Shown: positions 16,297-26,769, numbered from the stretch's first letter. The stretch is DNA of 64,000 bases from JBCBDX01 sp038529265 (GCA_038529265.1 JBCBDX010000006.1:1-64000); one strand, 5' to 3'. Numbers and translations: made by a program. Notes: generated by a model from the letters alone, not told the origin.

Positions 16297-17853
16297 TCAG
16301 CTGCGTCGCATAGCGCTGCGCAGCAAATTGCGATCAACGCCACCGAGTGCAAACGCAGCGACAAGATAAATGAGGCCGCCGACCAGCACTGCTATAGAAA
16401 GCAAGCCAAGACGGAGCAAAATACCGCCTTCCAGAAACATGGTTTCAGTGAACTGGTCAAAACCCCAAAGAAAACCAGCCATAATAGCTGTAGCGATGAC
16501 GATCATCGCAAGCCGTCGCAGCGTTGCTGGTGCAATGGAAAAGTCGTTGCGGCTATGCAGCGCTATGGCTAGCAAAATCGCATTCGCCCATCCTGCCAGA
16601 CTGGTTGCCAGAGCGATGCCCACATGGCCAAAGTAGGAAAACATGGCCAAGCTTCCCACTACATTCACGATCAGTGAAATGAGCGAAAACCACATGGGCG
16701 TCTTCATGTCTTCGCGCGCAAAAAACGCCGGTTGCAATATCTTGATTAGGACAAACGAGGGCAGACCAACAGCGAAAGCCGCCAATGCAGCTGCTGTTGC
16801 GACGGTCGTCTCCGGCACAAACGCGCCGCGCTCATAAAGAACGGCCACGATCTGAGCTGGTATCAGATAAAGTGCCACGGCTGCAGGTACCGTCAGTCCC
16901 ATACCAAATTCCAGGCTCTTGTTTTGAAGCTGGTGTGCTTCGTCCATATCTTTCGCCGACAGCGCACGGGCCAACTCTGGTAGCAGGACGACGCCGATAG
17001 CGATGCCGACAATGCCGAGCGGAAGCTGGTAGATGCGATCAGCAAAGCTGAGCCACGAGATTGCATTGTCCTGCTGGGACGCGATGATCTGCCCGACAAC
17101 GATGTTAATTTGGACAATGCCCCCGGTGAGCGCTGCCGGTCCGGCAAGAACCAGCAAACGACGAACCTTCGGCGACATTTTGGGACGGCCAGGTGCGAAG
17201 CGAAAGCCGACTTTTCTCAAACCAAAAAGCAGAACACCCAGTTGTAGCACGCCGGAGATCACCACAGCGCACGCAAGTGCCAAGCCAGTTTCGCGTGCCG
17301 GCAGAGCCCACCATGCGCTTGCTGCCAATGCCGAAATCATGACGACGTTCAAAACCACCGGTGCGATCGCTGCAATGAAATAGGAGCGAAAAGAGTTGAG
17401 AATTCCCGACAACATGGCAACGACCGACATGGCCGCCAAGTAGGGGAACATGATGCGTGAAAGGTCGCTGGTAAGCTGAAACTTCTCGGGTGTATCGGAA
17501 AAGCCGGGTGCAATTATTGTTGCAACCAATGAAGGCATAAAGGCGATGGCCGCAATGGTGATCACCAAAAGTACCAGCAGCAGCGCCGATAGGACATCGC
17601 CCGCAAACTTGGCCGCTTCTTCACGACCACCGCTTTCCACCTCTTTGGCAAAGAGAGGAACGAAGGCGGAGTTGAACGCTCCTTCAGCAAAGAGCCGGCG
17701 GAAAAGGTTCGGGAAACGAAAGGCGGCGTAGAACGCATCGGCGACGGGCCCTGCTCCCAAGATGGCCGCAATCATGGCTTCTCGTACAAACCCCAGTACA
17801 CGGCTCGCCGATGTTGCGGCGCCAACGCTGGCAAACTTGGCAAAAAGGCTCAT
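16297..17853 (-). CDS. murJ: Lipid II flippase MurJ (MviN)
   Basis: A 518-residue polytopic membrane protein with about 14 hydrophobic segments, of the MATE/MOP superfamily. The N-terminus KFASVGAATSASRVLGFVREAMIA is conserved, including the Arg residues of ASRVLGFVRE, and AFRFPNLFRRLFAEGAFNSAFVPLF is the family signature. It moves lipid II across the inner membrane for peptidoglycan synthesis. Its start overlaps the glnD stop by four bases (17850-17853), so the two are translationally coupled. It is the third gene of the mutS-glnD-murJ run. Confidence 0.95.
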   Translation of the reverse strand: MSLFAKFASVGAATSASRVLGFVREAMIAAILGAGPVADAFYAAFRFPNLFRRLFAEGAFNSAFVPLFAKEVESGGREEAAKFAGDVLSALLLVLLVITIAAIAFMPSLVATIIAPGFSDTPEKFQLTSDLSRIMFPYLAAMSVVAMLSGILNSFRSYFIAAIAPVVLNVVMISALAASAWWALPARETGLALACAVVISGVLQLGVLLFGLRKVGFRFAPGRPKMSPKVRRLLVLAGPAALTGGIVQINIVVGQIIASQQDNAISWLSFADRIYQLPLGIVGIAIGVVLLPELARALSAKDMDEAHQLQNKSLEFGMGLTVPAAVALYLIPAQIVAVLYERGAFVPETTVATAAALAAFAVGLPSFVLIKILQPAFFAREDMKTPMWFSLISLIVNVVGSLAMFSYFGHVGIALATSLAGWANAILLAIALHSRNDFSIAPATLRRLAMIVIATAIMAGFLWGFDQFTETMFLEGGILLRLGLLSIAVLVGGLIYLVAAFALGGVDRNLLRSAMRRS

Positions 17854-20645
17854 GCCGCTTTGCCGCGCCGGTCGCCGTGCGCGTCCATCAGGCGCAGAAC
17901 AGCGCTGCGTATACGAGCCTGCCGGACGGGATCGACAATCTTTTGTCCGACAAGGTCAGTGACGTAGAAACTGTCGATGATCTTTTCCCCGAAGGTCGTG
18001 ACGTGAGCTGAACGGATGTCGAGTTGCAGATCGGCGATTACATCCGTCAGATCTGAAAGGAGGCCAATGCGGTCAAGCCCCTCAACCTCTACCACGGTGA
18101 ACATGTTGGACAATGAATTGTCGATGGTCACGCGTGGCGTAACGCGGAAAGCCTTCGGTAGTTTTCTATGCTGGTTGGGACGGCTCAACAGTGTTGGCGT
18201 GTCGAGCTTGCCGAGCAACATGTCTTCGATGTTCTTGCCTATAGACCGTGCTCGCCGCAACTCATCTTCATCATCTTTGAACGCACGGTTGATGCGTATA
18301 ATATCAAGCGCGCGGCCATCGGAAGTTGTAAACACTTGAGCACCATCAATTTCGGCCCCCGAACCTGAACAGGCCGCCGTTACAATTGACAAAAGCCTTG
18401 GATGGTCTTGGGCCAAAATAACAATTTCGGTGATGGCCTGGAACGCATTGGTGCTGACCATCGTTGCAAGGGGCACTCCTTCCTGATCGGCATCACGAAT
18501 GAACTCGGCATGACGCAACTGATCTTCCAAAGGCACGCACAAAAGATAATTGTCGTAGTGGAGCGCACCGTAACTGACCGCTTCACCGCCCGGCCAATGG
18601 TTGAGTTGTGAGACAAGTTCTTCGCGCAAAGAGCGTGCTCGTTCCCCGCGGCTGGATGGTGAGAAGCCACCGGTCAGCGCAAGTTCGGTTTCCGAATAGA
18701 GCGTCCGCAGCAACTGACCCTTCCAACCGTTCCAAACCCCGGGTCCAACAGCGCGGATATCGCAGACAGTAAGGATCAGAAGCAATTTGAGTCTGTGTGT
18801 TGATTGGACAATGGCGACAAAGTCTTCGATCGTCTTGCGATCAGACAGATCCCGGCTCTGCGCGATCATGCTCATGGTGAGATGCTCTTGAACCAGCCAA
18901 GCCACCATCTCCACCTGCTCGGGGTTCAAGCCAAGTCGGGGACAAAGGCGCCGCGCCACTGCAGCACCGGCGATTGAGTGATCCTGCGGCCTGCCTTTTG
19001 CAATATCATGGAGCAGCAAAGTCACATAAAGCGTTTGCCGATCCTGTTCCGACAAGTCTGGAACCAACTCAGCTGCCAGCGGATGCTCATCTGCCAAAAC
19101 TCCGGACTCGATCTTAGCCAACGTTCCAACGGTTTGGATGAGATGCTCATCGACGGTATAGGAATGATACATGTTAAACTGCATCATCGCGACGATCTTG
19201 CTGAAGTCGGGAATGAACCGACCCAGCACGCCAACTTCATTCATGCGCCGCAGGTTGATTTCAGGATCATTGCGTGAAGTCAAAAGGCTCATGAATAGCC
19301 GATTGGCATTCACGTCGGAGCGCACCGACTTGTCGATCAACTTGAGCGATGCGCGTGCCAATTTCAGCGCCTTTGGATGATATTCCAGGCCGAAGCGCTC
19401 TGCGATGTTGAACATGCGGATCAGATTGACCGGGTCCTTCTCGAAAACATCATCAGCGATCACGTTGATCCGCTGCTTATCGGCAACAAAGTCCTTGATA
19501 CCGCGTAGCGCTGTAGTGCCGCCGCTGGTAAAGGGTAGGGCGGCGAGGAGATTGGACAGGGAAGGCGCCTGCTTGATTTCCTGATCTTCCAGTACGGCAG
19601 AGAAAATCCGCGTCAAATCACCGACATCTTTGGTGACGAGGAAATAGTGCTTCATGAAGCGTTCCACGTCCTGCAAATTGTTATGACTATTGTAGTTGAG
19701 CCGGTGCGCCAAAGCGCGCTGCAGATCGAACGACAGTCTCTCTTCTGCTTTACTTGTCTCAAAATGTAAGTGACATCTAACGGTCCAGAGAAAATCCTCT
19801 GACTTCACAAACAGGCGCAACTCATCCTTGGCGAGAACCCCGGCTTTCACCAAATCCTCGCGGTCACGCAACAGGTATGCATATTTCGCAATCCAAAAGA
19901 GCGTATGCAGGTCACGCAGCCCACCTTTGCCCTCTTTTACATTGGGTTGAAGCACATAGCGGGCCTCCCCCATGCGCTTATGCCGCTGATCACGCTCATC
20001 CATCTTGGCTTGAATATATTGCGCCGCCGTCCCCCGCACGACGTCGCGCTCAAACCGTTCCATCAGTTTTGTGTAGAGCTGTTCGTCACCGGTAAGGTAT
20101 CGCGCCTCCAGTATGGATGTGCAGATCGTAGGGTCGGTTTTGGAAAGCTTGATACATTCATCGACCGAACGCGTGGCATGACCAACTTTTTGACCCAAAT
20201 CCCAAAGGATATAGAGAATGTATTCAGTAACCTGCTCGCTCAGAGGCGTCTTTTTGTAGGGAAGCAGGAAAAGAAGATCGATATCCGAGCCCGGCGCTAG
20301 CGTGCCTCGACCATAGCCACCCAGCGCCACGAGCGTCAGTTTTTCACCCTTGGAGAGGTTGGTGGCCTTAAAAACATCGCGCAGCGCAAAATCGTATACG
20401 CACTGGATAATAACGTCTTGAAGGTTCGACAGTCTTTGAGCGCACAACAGACCTTTGCCATCAGCTAGAAGCAGCTTCTCAGCTTCGGCGCGACCGTCAT
20501 GCAGCGTCTCCTTCAAAACAGACAGCACATCTGCACGAGCATTAAAAGAGCTTGGATCGGCATGGCGCCCCGCAGCCTTTTGAAGCTTTGCGCTCAACTC
20601 CCCCGGTTCAATCAGGTGCTGCTTTTTGGCATTGGGTTTCTTCAT
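17850..20645 (-). CDS. glnD: Bifunctional uridylyltransferase/uridylyl-removing enzyme GlnD
   Basis: A 931-residue nitrogen sensor that adds UMP to PII when glutamine is low and removes it when glutamine is high. Domains in order are the nucleotidyltransferase (GGYGRGTLAPGSDIDLLFL, with the DID metal site), a PII-UR/GlnE-like middle, an HD domain (LLHDIAKGRPQDHS) for deuridylylation, and two C-terminal ACT domains that sense glutamine (the last includes GLDRIGLLSDLTDVI). The ATG at 20645 overlaps the mutS stop as ATGA. Neighbours mutS and murJ match rhizobial order. Confidence 0.96.
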   Translation of the reverse strand: MKKPNAKKQHLIEPGELSAKLQKAAGRHADPSSFNARADVLSVLKETLHDGRAEAEKLLLADGKGLLCAQRLSNLQDVIIQCVYDFALRDVFKATNLSKGEKLTLVALGGYGRGTLAPGSDIDLLFLLPYKKTPLSEQVTEYILYILWDLGQKVGHATRSVDECIKLSKTDPTICTSILEARYLTGDEQLYTKLMERFERDVVRGTAAQYIQAKMDERDQRHKRMGEARYVLQPNVKEGKGGLRDLHTLFWIAKYAYLLRDREDLVKAGVLAKDELRLFVKSEDFLWTVRCHLHFETSKAEERLSFDLQRALAHRLNYNSHNNLQDVERFMKHYFLVTKDVGDLTRIFSAVLEDQEIKQAPSLSNLLAALPFTSGGTTALRGIKDFVADKQRINVIADDVFEKDPVNLIRMFNIAERFGLEYHPKALKLARASLKLIDKSVRSDVNANRLFMSLLTSRNDPEINLRRMNEVGVLGRFIPDFSKIVAMMQFNMYHSYTVDEHLIQTVGTLAKIESGVLADEHPLAAELVPDLSEQDRQTLYVTLLLHDIAKGRPQDHSIAGAAVARRLCPRLGLNPEQVEMVAWLVQEHLTMSMIAQSRDLSDRKTIEDFVAIVQSTHRLKLLLILTVCDIRAVGPGVWNGWKGQLLRTLYSETELALTGGFSPSSRGERARSLREELVSQLNHWPGGEAVSYGALHYDNYLLCVPLEDQLRHAEFIRDADQEGVPLATMVSTNAFQAITEIVILAQDHPRLLSIVTAACSGSGAEIDGAQVFTTSDGRALDIIRINRAFKDDEDELRRARSIGKNIEDMLLGKLDTPTLLSRPNQHRKLPKAFRVTPRVTIDNSLSNMFTVVEVEGLDRIGLLSDLTDVIADLQLDIRSAHVTTFGEKIIDSFYVTDLVGQKIVDPVRQARIRSAVLRLMDAHGDRRGKAA

Positions 20646-23410
20646 CGGGTTTTATGAACCTCGCCCGCCAGCAAGCTTTTTAGGCGATAAAGTTCCTCCA
20701 ACGCTTCGCGCGGCGATAAGTCGTCGGGTGCGAGCCGCTCCAATGCATCCACCAATTCTGAATGGCTGTCCTTTCTTGCCGCAGGTGCTGGCGGAGGTGT
20801 CGTGCTAAAAAGGGGCAAGTCATCAATCAGCGCGTCGATCTTGTTTCCGCTTCCCTGGTTCTCTAGCTGCGAAAGGACATCTCGCGCGCGCCCGACCACC
20901 GCTGCCGGTAAGCCGGCTAGCTTGGCAACTTGAAGCCCGTAAGAGCGATCTGCCGATCCTTCCGTCACTGTGTGCAAGAAGATCACATCACCATCATGTT
21001 CTTTCACCTGAATGGTGACATTGCGCATATTTTCAAGCTTGGAAGACAAGGTTGTCAGTTCGTGGAAATGCGTTGCAAATAGCGTCCGGCATTTGTTTTC
21101 AGCATGCAGATATTCAACAGTTGCCCAGGCGATGGCCAGTCCATCATAGGTCGCTGTTCCGCGCCCGATTTCATCAAGGATCACGAGCGAGCGATCTGTT
21201 GCCTGATTGAGAATGGCCGACGTTTCCACCATTTCGACCATGAATGTGGAGCGCCCTTGCGCCAAATCATCCGATGCACCGACGCGGCTGAACAATTTGT
21301 CCACCACGCCAATCCGTGCCGCGCCGGCGGGAACGAAGGAGCCGGTCTGTGCCAAAATTGCAATCAGTGCATTTTGCCGCAAGAAGGTGGATTTGCCGCC
21401 CATGTTGGGACCGGTAAGCAGCCAGAGCTTGCCACCGTCTGCACCATCGCTCGGTGAAAGATCACAGTCATTGGCGACAAAGGGTGTCGCCGCGCGCCTG
21501 CGCATGACCTGTTCCACAACTGGATGGCGGCCGCCTGTAACCTCGAATTGTCGGTCACCGGACATCGTTGGCCGACAATAGCCCTGTTCCTGCGCCAACG
21601 ATGCAAAGCCAACGGAGACATCGATGATCGCCAGCGCATTTGCAACGGCGCGTATCTGGTCAGCATGTTCAACGATGGCGCTTCGCGTTTTCTCAAAAGC
21701 ATCCAACTCGATGGCCAACGCCTGTCCTGCCGCATTGGCAATCCGGCTCTCCAGATCGGCAAGCTCCGTGGTTGTAAAACGCATCGCGTTGGCAAGCGTC
21801 TGCCGGTGTATAAAGAGCGCCTTTGCCTCATCGCCCTCGGTCAGGGCTGCCGAGTTCTGTGCCGTTACCTCGATGAAATAGCCCAGCACATTATTGTGCT
21901 TGATTTTCAGCGATTTCACACCTGTGTACTGCGCATAATTGGCTTGCAAGCCTGCTATGACTTTACGCGACTCATCACGCAGCGCGCGCAGCTCATCAAG
22001 CTTGTCATCAAAGCCCTGCCTTACAAAACCGCCATCGCGCGCGAGAAGCGGCAGTTCTTGCGCAAGCGTTTCTTGCAACTGCCCAAGGAGAGCGGAGGGA
22101 AGGCTCTCGATCAGGCCTTCAAAGGCGGTGATCAATTCACCTTCAAGTGCTGCACCTGACAAGTCGTTTGAAAGCTTGGACGCGGTTTCAATGCCTTTTT
22201 GGATGGCCTGCATATCGCGAGGCCCGCCTCGGTTGAGCGCCAATCGCGATAGCGCACGTGGCATATCCGGCGCAGATTTGAGAATTGCGCGCAGTCGATC
22301 AATCAAGTCGCTATTGGCAAGTAGCCAGGAGACGGCATCCAGTCGTTCGTCGACTGTCGCAACGTCCGTTGACGGTGCGCGGAGCCGCTCCAACAAAAGG
22401 CGCGCGCCGCCAGCAGATGCGGTTCGGTCAATGACTTTATAAAGGCTGCCGTCGCGTTTGCCGCTCAGCGTGCGTTCAAGTTCAAGATTGTTACGCGTTG
22501 CACCATCGATAAAAAGTGTGCCTGCTTCCGTATCGCGCTGGGGAATTTGAAGACTTGGCCTCTCGGCAATCTGTGTGCACTCGATATAGGCGGCAACACC
22601 AGCGGCCGCAGAAAGCTCCGCGCGTGAATATTCGCCAAAGCTGTCCATTGTCGCAACGCCATAGAGTGAAGCCAATCTTTGTGGTGCTTGGCTTGAGTCA
22701 AACATGGTCGCTGGCAGCGGATGGACCATCAGCCCGAAACTATCCCAAACGGCCCGTAATTCTGGATCATCAAACAGGGTTTGTGCGCAGATGATTTCGC
22801 GCGGTGCGATGCGAAGCAAATCCGACATCAAGCGTTCTGATTGACTGCCAAAAAGACGAAAAGCGCCGGACGTGATATCGACGGCGGCAATGGCGATCTC
22901 ACCGTCAGCCTTGGCCCGTGCTACGCAGGCAAGCCATGCCGTATCACTTGGATCAAGGAGCTTTTCTTCCGTAATTGTCGCGGGCGTCACCAAACGTGTC
23001 ACATCACGCCGGACGACAGCTTTCGAGCCACGCTTTTTCGCTTCTGCCGGGTCCTCCAGCTGTTCGCAAACAGCCACACGAAAGCCAAGTGCGATCAGCT
23101 TTTGCAAATAATCATCGGCGGCATGGACGGGTACGCCGCACATGGGAATATCTTGGCCTGCATGCTTGCCGCGTTTGGTCAGTGTGATGCCAAGGGCCCG
23201 AGAGGCTTCTTCCGCGTCGGTGAAGAACAGTTCATAAAAATCGCCCATACGGTAGAACAAGAGTGAGTCCGGGTTTGCTGCCTTGATTTCAAGGAACTGC
23301 GCCATCGCCGGTGTGGCTCCGTCAGCAGATGGCAGTGCCGGACGCTGCTCGTCATGGCGGGAACCCGCCTGAAACGGCGCTTGCTCGCTTGTTTGACCTT
23401 GTAAATCCAT
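20642..23410 (-). CDS. mutS: DNA mismatch repair protein MutS
   Basis: About 922 residues. The mismatch-recognition domain has the F-x-E wedge in FYRMGDFYELFF; connector, lever and clamp domains follow. The ATPase has Walker A TGPNMGGKST, ABC-type segments around LILDEIGRGTATYDGLAIAWATVE (Walker B LVILDEIG), and FATHFHELT. The C-terminus carries the short dimer/tetramer tail ending RLKSLLAGEVHKTR. The ATG at 23410 has AAGGAAA 12-17 bases before it and is preferred over an in-frame GTG at 23440. First gene of the mutS-glnD-murJ run, divergent from maeB. Confidence 0.95.
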   Translation of the reverse strand: MDLQGQTSEQAPFQAGSRHDEQRPALPSADGATPAMAQFLEIKAANPDSLLFYRMGDFYELFFTDAEEASRALGITLTKRGKHAGQDIPMCGVPVHAADDYLQKLIALGFRVAVCEQLEDPAEAKKRGSKAVVRRDVTRLVTPATITEEKLLDPSDTAWLACVARAKADGEIAIAAVDITSGAFRLFGSQSERLMSDLLRIAPREIICAQTLFDDPELRAVWDSFGLMVHPLPATMFDSSQAPQRLASLYGVATMDSFGEYSRAELSAAAGVAAYIECTQIAERPSLQIPQRDTEAGTLFIDGATRNNLELERTLSGKRDGSLYKVIDRTASAGGARLLLERLRAPSTDVATVDERLDAVSWLLANSDLIDRLRAILKSAPDMPRALSRLALNRGGPRDMQAIQKGIETASKLSNDLSGAALEGELITAFEGLIESLPSALLGQLQETLAQELPLLARDGGFVRQGFDDKLDELRALRDESRKVIAGLQANYAQYTGVKSLKIKHNNVLGYFIEVTAQNSAALTEGDEAKALFIHRQTLANAMRFTTTELADLESRIANAAGQALAIELDAFEKTRSAIVEHADQIRAVANALAIIDVSVGFASLAQEQGYCRPTMSGDRQFEVTGGRHPVVEQVMRRRAATPFVANDCDLSPSDGADGGKLWLLTGPNMGGKSTFLRQNALIAILAQTGSFVPAGAARIGVVDKLFSRVGASDDLAQGRSTFMVEMVETSAILNQATDRSLVILDEIGRGTATYDGLAIAWATVEYLHAENKCRTLFATHFHELTTLSSKLENMRNVTIQVKEHDGDVIFLHTVTEGSADRSYGLQVAKLAGLPAAVVGRARDVLSQLENQGSGNKIDALIDDLPLFSTTPPPAPAARKDSHSELVDALERLAPDDLSPREALEELYRLKSLLAGEVHKTR

Positions 23411-23454
23411 TCGCAGAACGATTTCCTTGGCAAAAAACACTGGCGGTGATGCGA

Positions 23455-23483
23455 TTTACACCTAGCCTACTAGCGCATTACAA
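23455..23483 (-). promoter_or_regulatory. Possible promoter of mutS
   Basis: On the minus strand, TTGTAA (23483-23478) and TGTAAA (23460-23455) are 17 bases apart. A start near 23448 would give a short leader before the ATG at 23410. Both hexamers are imperfect. Confidence 0.35.
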
Positions 23484-23535
23484 CGCCGACGCCGAACGAA
23501 GCAAATAAACACGGCCAATGTGGAGGAACGTCCCC

Positions 23536-25863
23536 ATGAATCAAGCATTCAAGCCCGATCCTGACAAGGTCGAGAAGAAGGGGCCTGTTGTAGATGAGGC
23601 CGAGGCACTCGACTTTCACGCACGTGGCAGACCGGGCAAACTTGAGGTGATGCCTACCAAACCCATGGCTACGCAGCGTGACTTGTCGCTAGCCTATTCT
23701 CCGGGTGTTGCGGTGCCGGTCAAGAAAATCGCGGAAAACCCGCAGTCGGCTTTCGACTATACGGCGCGCGGCAACATGGTGGCCGTCATCTCCAACGGCT
23801 CAGCCATTCTAGGTCTCGGTAATTTGGGCGCTCTTGCTTCCAAACCGGTCATGGAGGGCAAGTCGGTTCTGTTCAAACGCTTTGCGGACGTCGATTCCAT
23901 CGATCTGGAAGTTGATACGCAGGACATTGACGAGTTCATCAACTGCGTAAAGCTGCTTGGCCCTTCTTTTGGCGGCATCAACCTGGAAGACATCAAAGCA
24001 CCGGACTGTTTCATCATTGAAGACCGTCTGCGCGAACTGATGGATATACCTGTCTTCCATGATGACCAGCACGGCACCGCCATTATCGCCGCAGCCGGTT
24101 TGATCAACGCCTTGCATTTGACCGGGCGCGATATCCGTAATGTAAAGATCGTCTGCAACGGCGCAGGCGCAGCGGCGATTGCCTGTATCGAACTCATCAA
24201 GTCGATGGGTGTGCGCCATGAAAACGTTATGCTGTGTGACACCAAGGGTGTCATCTATCAAGGCCGCGCCACCGGCATGAACCAGTGGAAGTCGGCGCAC
24301 GCCATTCGCACCGACCGGCGAACATTGGCCGACGCGATGGATGGGGCTGATGTGTTCTTTGGTCTGTCGGTTAAAGGCGCGATTGATAAGAACATGGTCG
24401 CCTCGATGGCAAAGAATCCAATCATTTTTGCCATGGCCAATCCTGACCCTGAAATCACGCCCGAAGAAGTGGCCGAGGTACGCGATGACGCCATCGTTGC
24501 AACTGGCCGGTCAGACTATCCCAATCAGGTCAACAACGTCCTGGGGTTCCCCTATATCTTCCGGGGCGCGCTGGACGTGCAGGCAACCACAATCAACGAT
24601 GCCATGAAGGCGGCGGCTGCCCGTGCTTTGGCGGAGCTGGCTCGCGATGATGTTCCCGATGATGTGGCGATTGCCTATGGTGGAACGCGGCCCAAATTTG
24701 GCCCCGGCTATATCATCCCTGTGCCGTTTGATCCGCGTCTTCTTTCCGACATTCCGGTGGCTGTGGCCAAAGCGGCCATGGAAAGCGGGGTTGCCCAAAA
24801 GCCGATTGAAGATTTTGAGGACTATGCAACACAACTGGCCGGGCGCCGTGATCCCGTCGCTGCAACTTTCCAACGCATCTATGAGCGTGTGCGCAGCAAC
24901 CCAAAGCGCATCTTTTTCACCGAAGCGGAAGAGCCCCAAGTGGTACGCGCGGCGGTTTCTTATGTGAATCAGAACCTTGGTACGGCGGTGTTGTTGGGCC
25001 GGGAAGAATTGATCGAAAAAGCAGCCAGCGACGCAGGCGTGAATATTGATCGAGACGAGATTGAGATTGTGAACGCCCGTCTTTCCGACAGCGCGCAGGA
25101 CTACGCGCGCGCACTTTTCGAACGGCTTCAGCGTAAGGGATATCTGTATCGGGACTGTCTGCGCATGATCAATAATGACCGTAACATCTTCGCGGCAAGC
25201 GCGGTGAAAGCAGGTGATGCCGATGGTATGGTGACCGGTGTTACCCGAAACTACGCAACAGCGTTGACAGACATTCAGCGTGTGATCGATCCGATGCCGG
25301 GACACCGCGTAATTGGTCTATCCCTGATTTTGTCACGCGGCCGAAATGTGCTTGTCGCTGACACGGCCATTCATGACATGCCCACCGCACAAGAGCTGGC
25401 AGAGATTGCCGTGGAAGCTGCAGACATGGCGCTCAAACTCGGTTATCAGCCACGTGTGGCCCTTTTGGCGTTCTCGACATTTGGGCAGCCGCAGGGTGAA
25501 CGCTCAAACACGGTGCGTGAAGCGGTTCAAATACTCGATAGTATGGATGTCAATTTTGAATATGACGGCGAGATGTCGGCGGACGTTGCTCTGAACGCGG
25601 AAGTGATGGCTCAATATCCATTTTGCCGCTTGAGCGGCCCGGCAAACGTGCTGGTGATGCCTGCTTTTCACTCGGCATCAATTGCCACCAAGATGCTACA
25701 GGAGTTGGGCGGATCGGTGGTGCTGGGGCCGCTTCTGGTAGGCTTTGAAAAGTCTGTTCAAATTGTCTCGCTCACATCGCGCGATACAGACATCGTCAAT
25801 ATGGCAGCCGTTGCCGCGTTTAATGCAGGTCAGCCGGGCAAGCAGGACAACACAAAGAGCTAG
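23536..25863 (+). CDS. maeB: NADP-type malic enzyme with phosphotransacetylase-like C-terminal domain
   Basis: A 775-residue enzyme converting malate to pyruvate and CO2. The malic domain (about 20-430) has SLAYSPGVAVPV, FHDDQHGTAII (metal site) and the Rossmann motif VCNGAGAAAIACIELI. The C-terminal 330 residues resemble phosphate acetyltransferase (VTRNYATALTDIQRVIDPMP and VGFEKSVQI near the end) but act in regulation rather than catalysis in this MaeB class. The ATG at 23536 follows GGAGGAA and is preferred over 23518. NAD versus NADP preference (dme or tme) cannot be decided by eye. It converges with olsB, sharing CTAG. Confidence 0.93.
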   Translation: MNQAFKPDPDKVEKKGPVVDEAEALDFHARGRPGKLEVMPTKPMATQRDLSLAYSPGVAVPVKKIAENPQSAFDYTARGNMVAVISNGSAILGLGNLGALASKPVMEGKSVLFKRFADVDSIDLEVDTQDIDEFINCVKLLGPSFGGINLEDIKAPDCFIIEDRLRELMDIPVFHDDQHGTAIIAAAGLINALHLTGRDIRNVKIVCNGAGAAAIACIELIKSMGVRHENVMLCDTKGVIYQGRATGMNQWKSAHAIRTDRRTLADAMDGADVFFGLSVKGAIDKNMVASMAKNPIIFAMANPDPEITPEEVAEVRDDAIVATGRSDYPNQVNNVLGFPYIFRGALDVQATTINDAMKAAAARALAELARDDVPDDVAIAYGGTRPKFGPGYIIPVPFDPRLLSDIPVAVAKAAMESGVAQKPIEDFEDYATQLAGRRDPVAATFQRIYERVRSNPKRIFFTEAEEPQVVRAAVSYVNQNLGTAVLLGREELIEKAASDAGVNIDRDEIEIVNARLSDSAQDYARALFERLQRKGYLYRDCLRMINNDRNIFAASAVKAGDADGMVTGVTRNYATALTDIQRVIDPMPGHRVIGLSLILSRGRNVLVADTAIHDMPTAQELAEIAVEAADMALKLGYQPRVALLAFSTFGQPQGERSNTVREAVQILDSMDVNFEYDGEMSADVALNAEVMAQYPFCRLSGPANVLVMPAFHSASIATKMLQELGGSVVLGPLLVGFEKSVQIVSLTSRDTDIVNMAAVAAFNAGQPGKQDNTKS

Positions 25864-26699
25864 GCGGCAAATCGGTCCGCATCTTCACCATAGTGGTTGA
25901 GATAACGCTGACTGATGTTTTCGGTCGGAAGCGTCACAAAGACATCGATTGAGTTAAACGCTTCATCGATCAACGCGCTTTGTGCAAAGTGTGCGCCCAG
26001 GCGCAGATAGCCTTTGACGAGAGGCGGCAGCTGAGCAAGCGCCCGCTTATGTTCAATCTGATCCTTCGATAGAAGGCCCGTGCTGAAGGCGGTCGGCCCG
26101 CACGCTTCCACGGCCCAGTTTTTTTCGCTGCCAGCGAAATGATGCAGAAATGAAAGGCCCTGTTTGAAGTCATTGGGATTCTTGCCGCCAAATGAAGCAC
26201 ATCCCATCATCACGTCGATATCGTGCTGACGGCAATAGGCCCAGACACCTTGCCAAAGCAGTTCGATCGTCCGGCGTCCTCGATAGGGTGGTAGAACACA
26301 GGAGCGACCAAGCTCCAAAAAGCGTCTGTCTGGATTTCGGTGAACCAGTGATTGAACTGTAAATTCTTGCGCAGAGTAGAAGCCGACATCCATCGCTTTT
26401 TCATGCGGCAACAGCCGGTAAGTACCAACGATCTGGTTCCGGATGGGCAGGGGCCTTTCAGTGTCGATGACGATCAAATGGTCACAAAGGCCGTCAAACT
26501 CATCACGATCCTGACCTGTCGCCATGCTGCCTTCATCGTTCAGCGCACCAAACTCGTGGTGAAAAACCGCAAATCGGAGCGCAAATGCGGCGTTCAGTTC
26601 AGCCTCGGTCCTTGCCAACGCAACGCTGAGGCCGCCAATTCTGCCCAAGACATCGGACCGTTCCCGCGCCTCACGTTTGATGTCGGAACTATCTGCCAT
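25860..26699 (-). CDS. olsB: L-ornithine N-alpha-acyltransferase (OlsB family)
   Basis: About 279 residues from the ATG at 26699; an upstream start at 26819 would overlap the kinase gene. It is a GNAT-fold, hemolysin-like acyltransferase: LNAAFALRFAVFHHEFGA, then FLELGRSCVLPPYRGRRTIELLW, the acceptor/acyl-ACP region, and MMGCASFGGKNPNDF. OlsB joins a 3-hydroxyacyl-ACP to ornithine, the first step to ornithine lipids, membrane lipids free of phosphorus that are common in rhizobia. No olsA is adjacent, but an unassigned acyltransferase lies at 52808. A related acyl-homoserine/arylamine-type role is less likely. Confidence 0.82.
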   Translation of the reverse strand: MADSSDIKREARERSDVLGRIGGLSVALARTEAELNAAFALRFAVFHHEFGALNDEGSMATGQDRDEFDGLCDHLIVIDTERPLPIRNQIVGTYRLLPHEKAMDVGFYSAQEFTVQSLVHRNPDRRFLELGRSCVLPPYRGRRTIELLWQGVWAYCRQHDIDVMMGCASFGGKNPNDFKQGLSFLHHFAGSEKNWAVEACGPTAFSTGLLSKDQIEHKRALAQLPPLVKGYLRLGAHFAQSALIDEAFNSIDVFVTLPTENISQRYLNHYGEDADRFAA

Positions 26700-26769
26700 T
26701 CCAGCCCATCCATTATTTTCATTGTGAAGTAGCAGCCTTTCGCCCGAATCCAAGCTGCAAATGATCACA

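Noticed and set aside
24511..25305. 264-codon antisense ORF inside maeB
   Set aside because: It is a shadow of the malic enzyme coding frame, with Cys/His-rich low-meaning sequence and no RBS.
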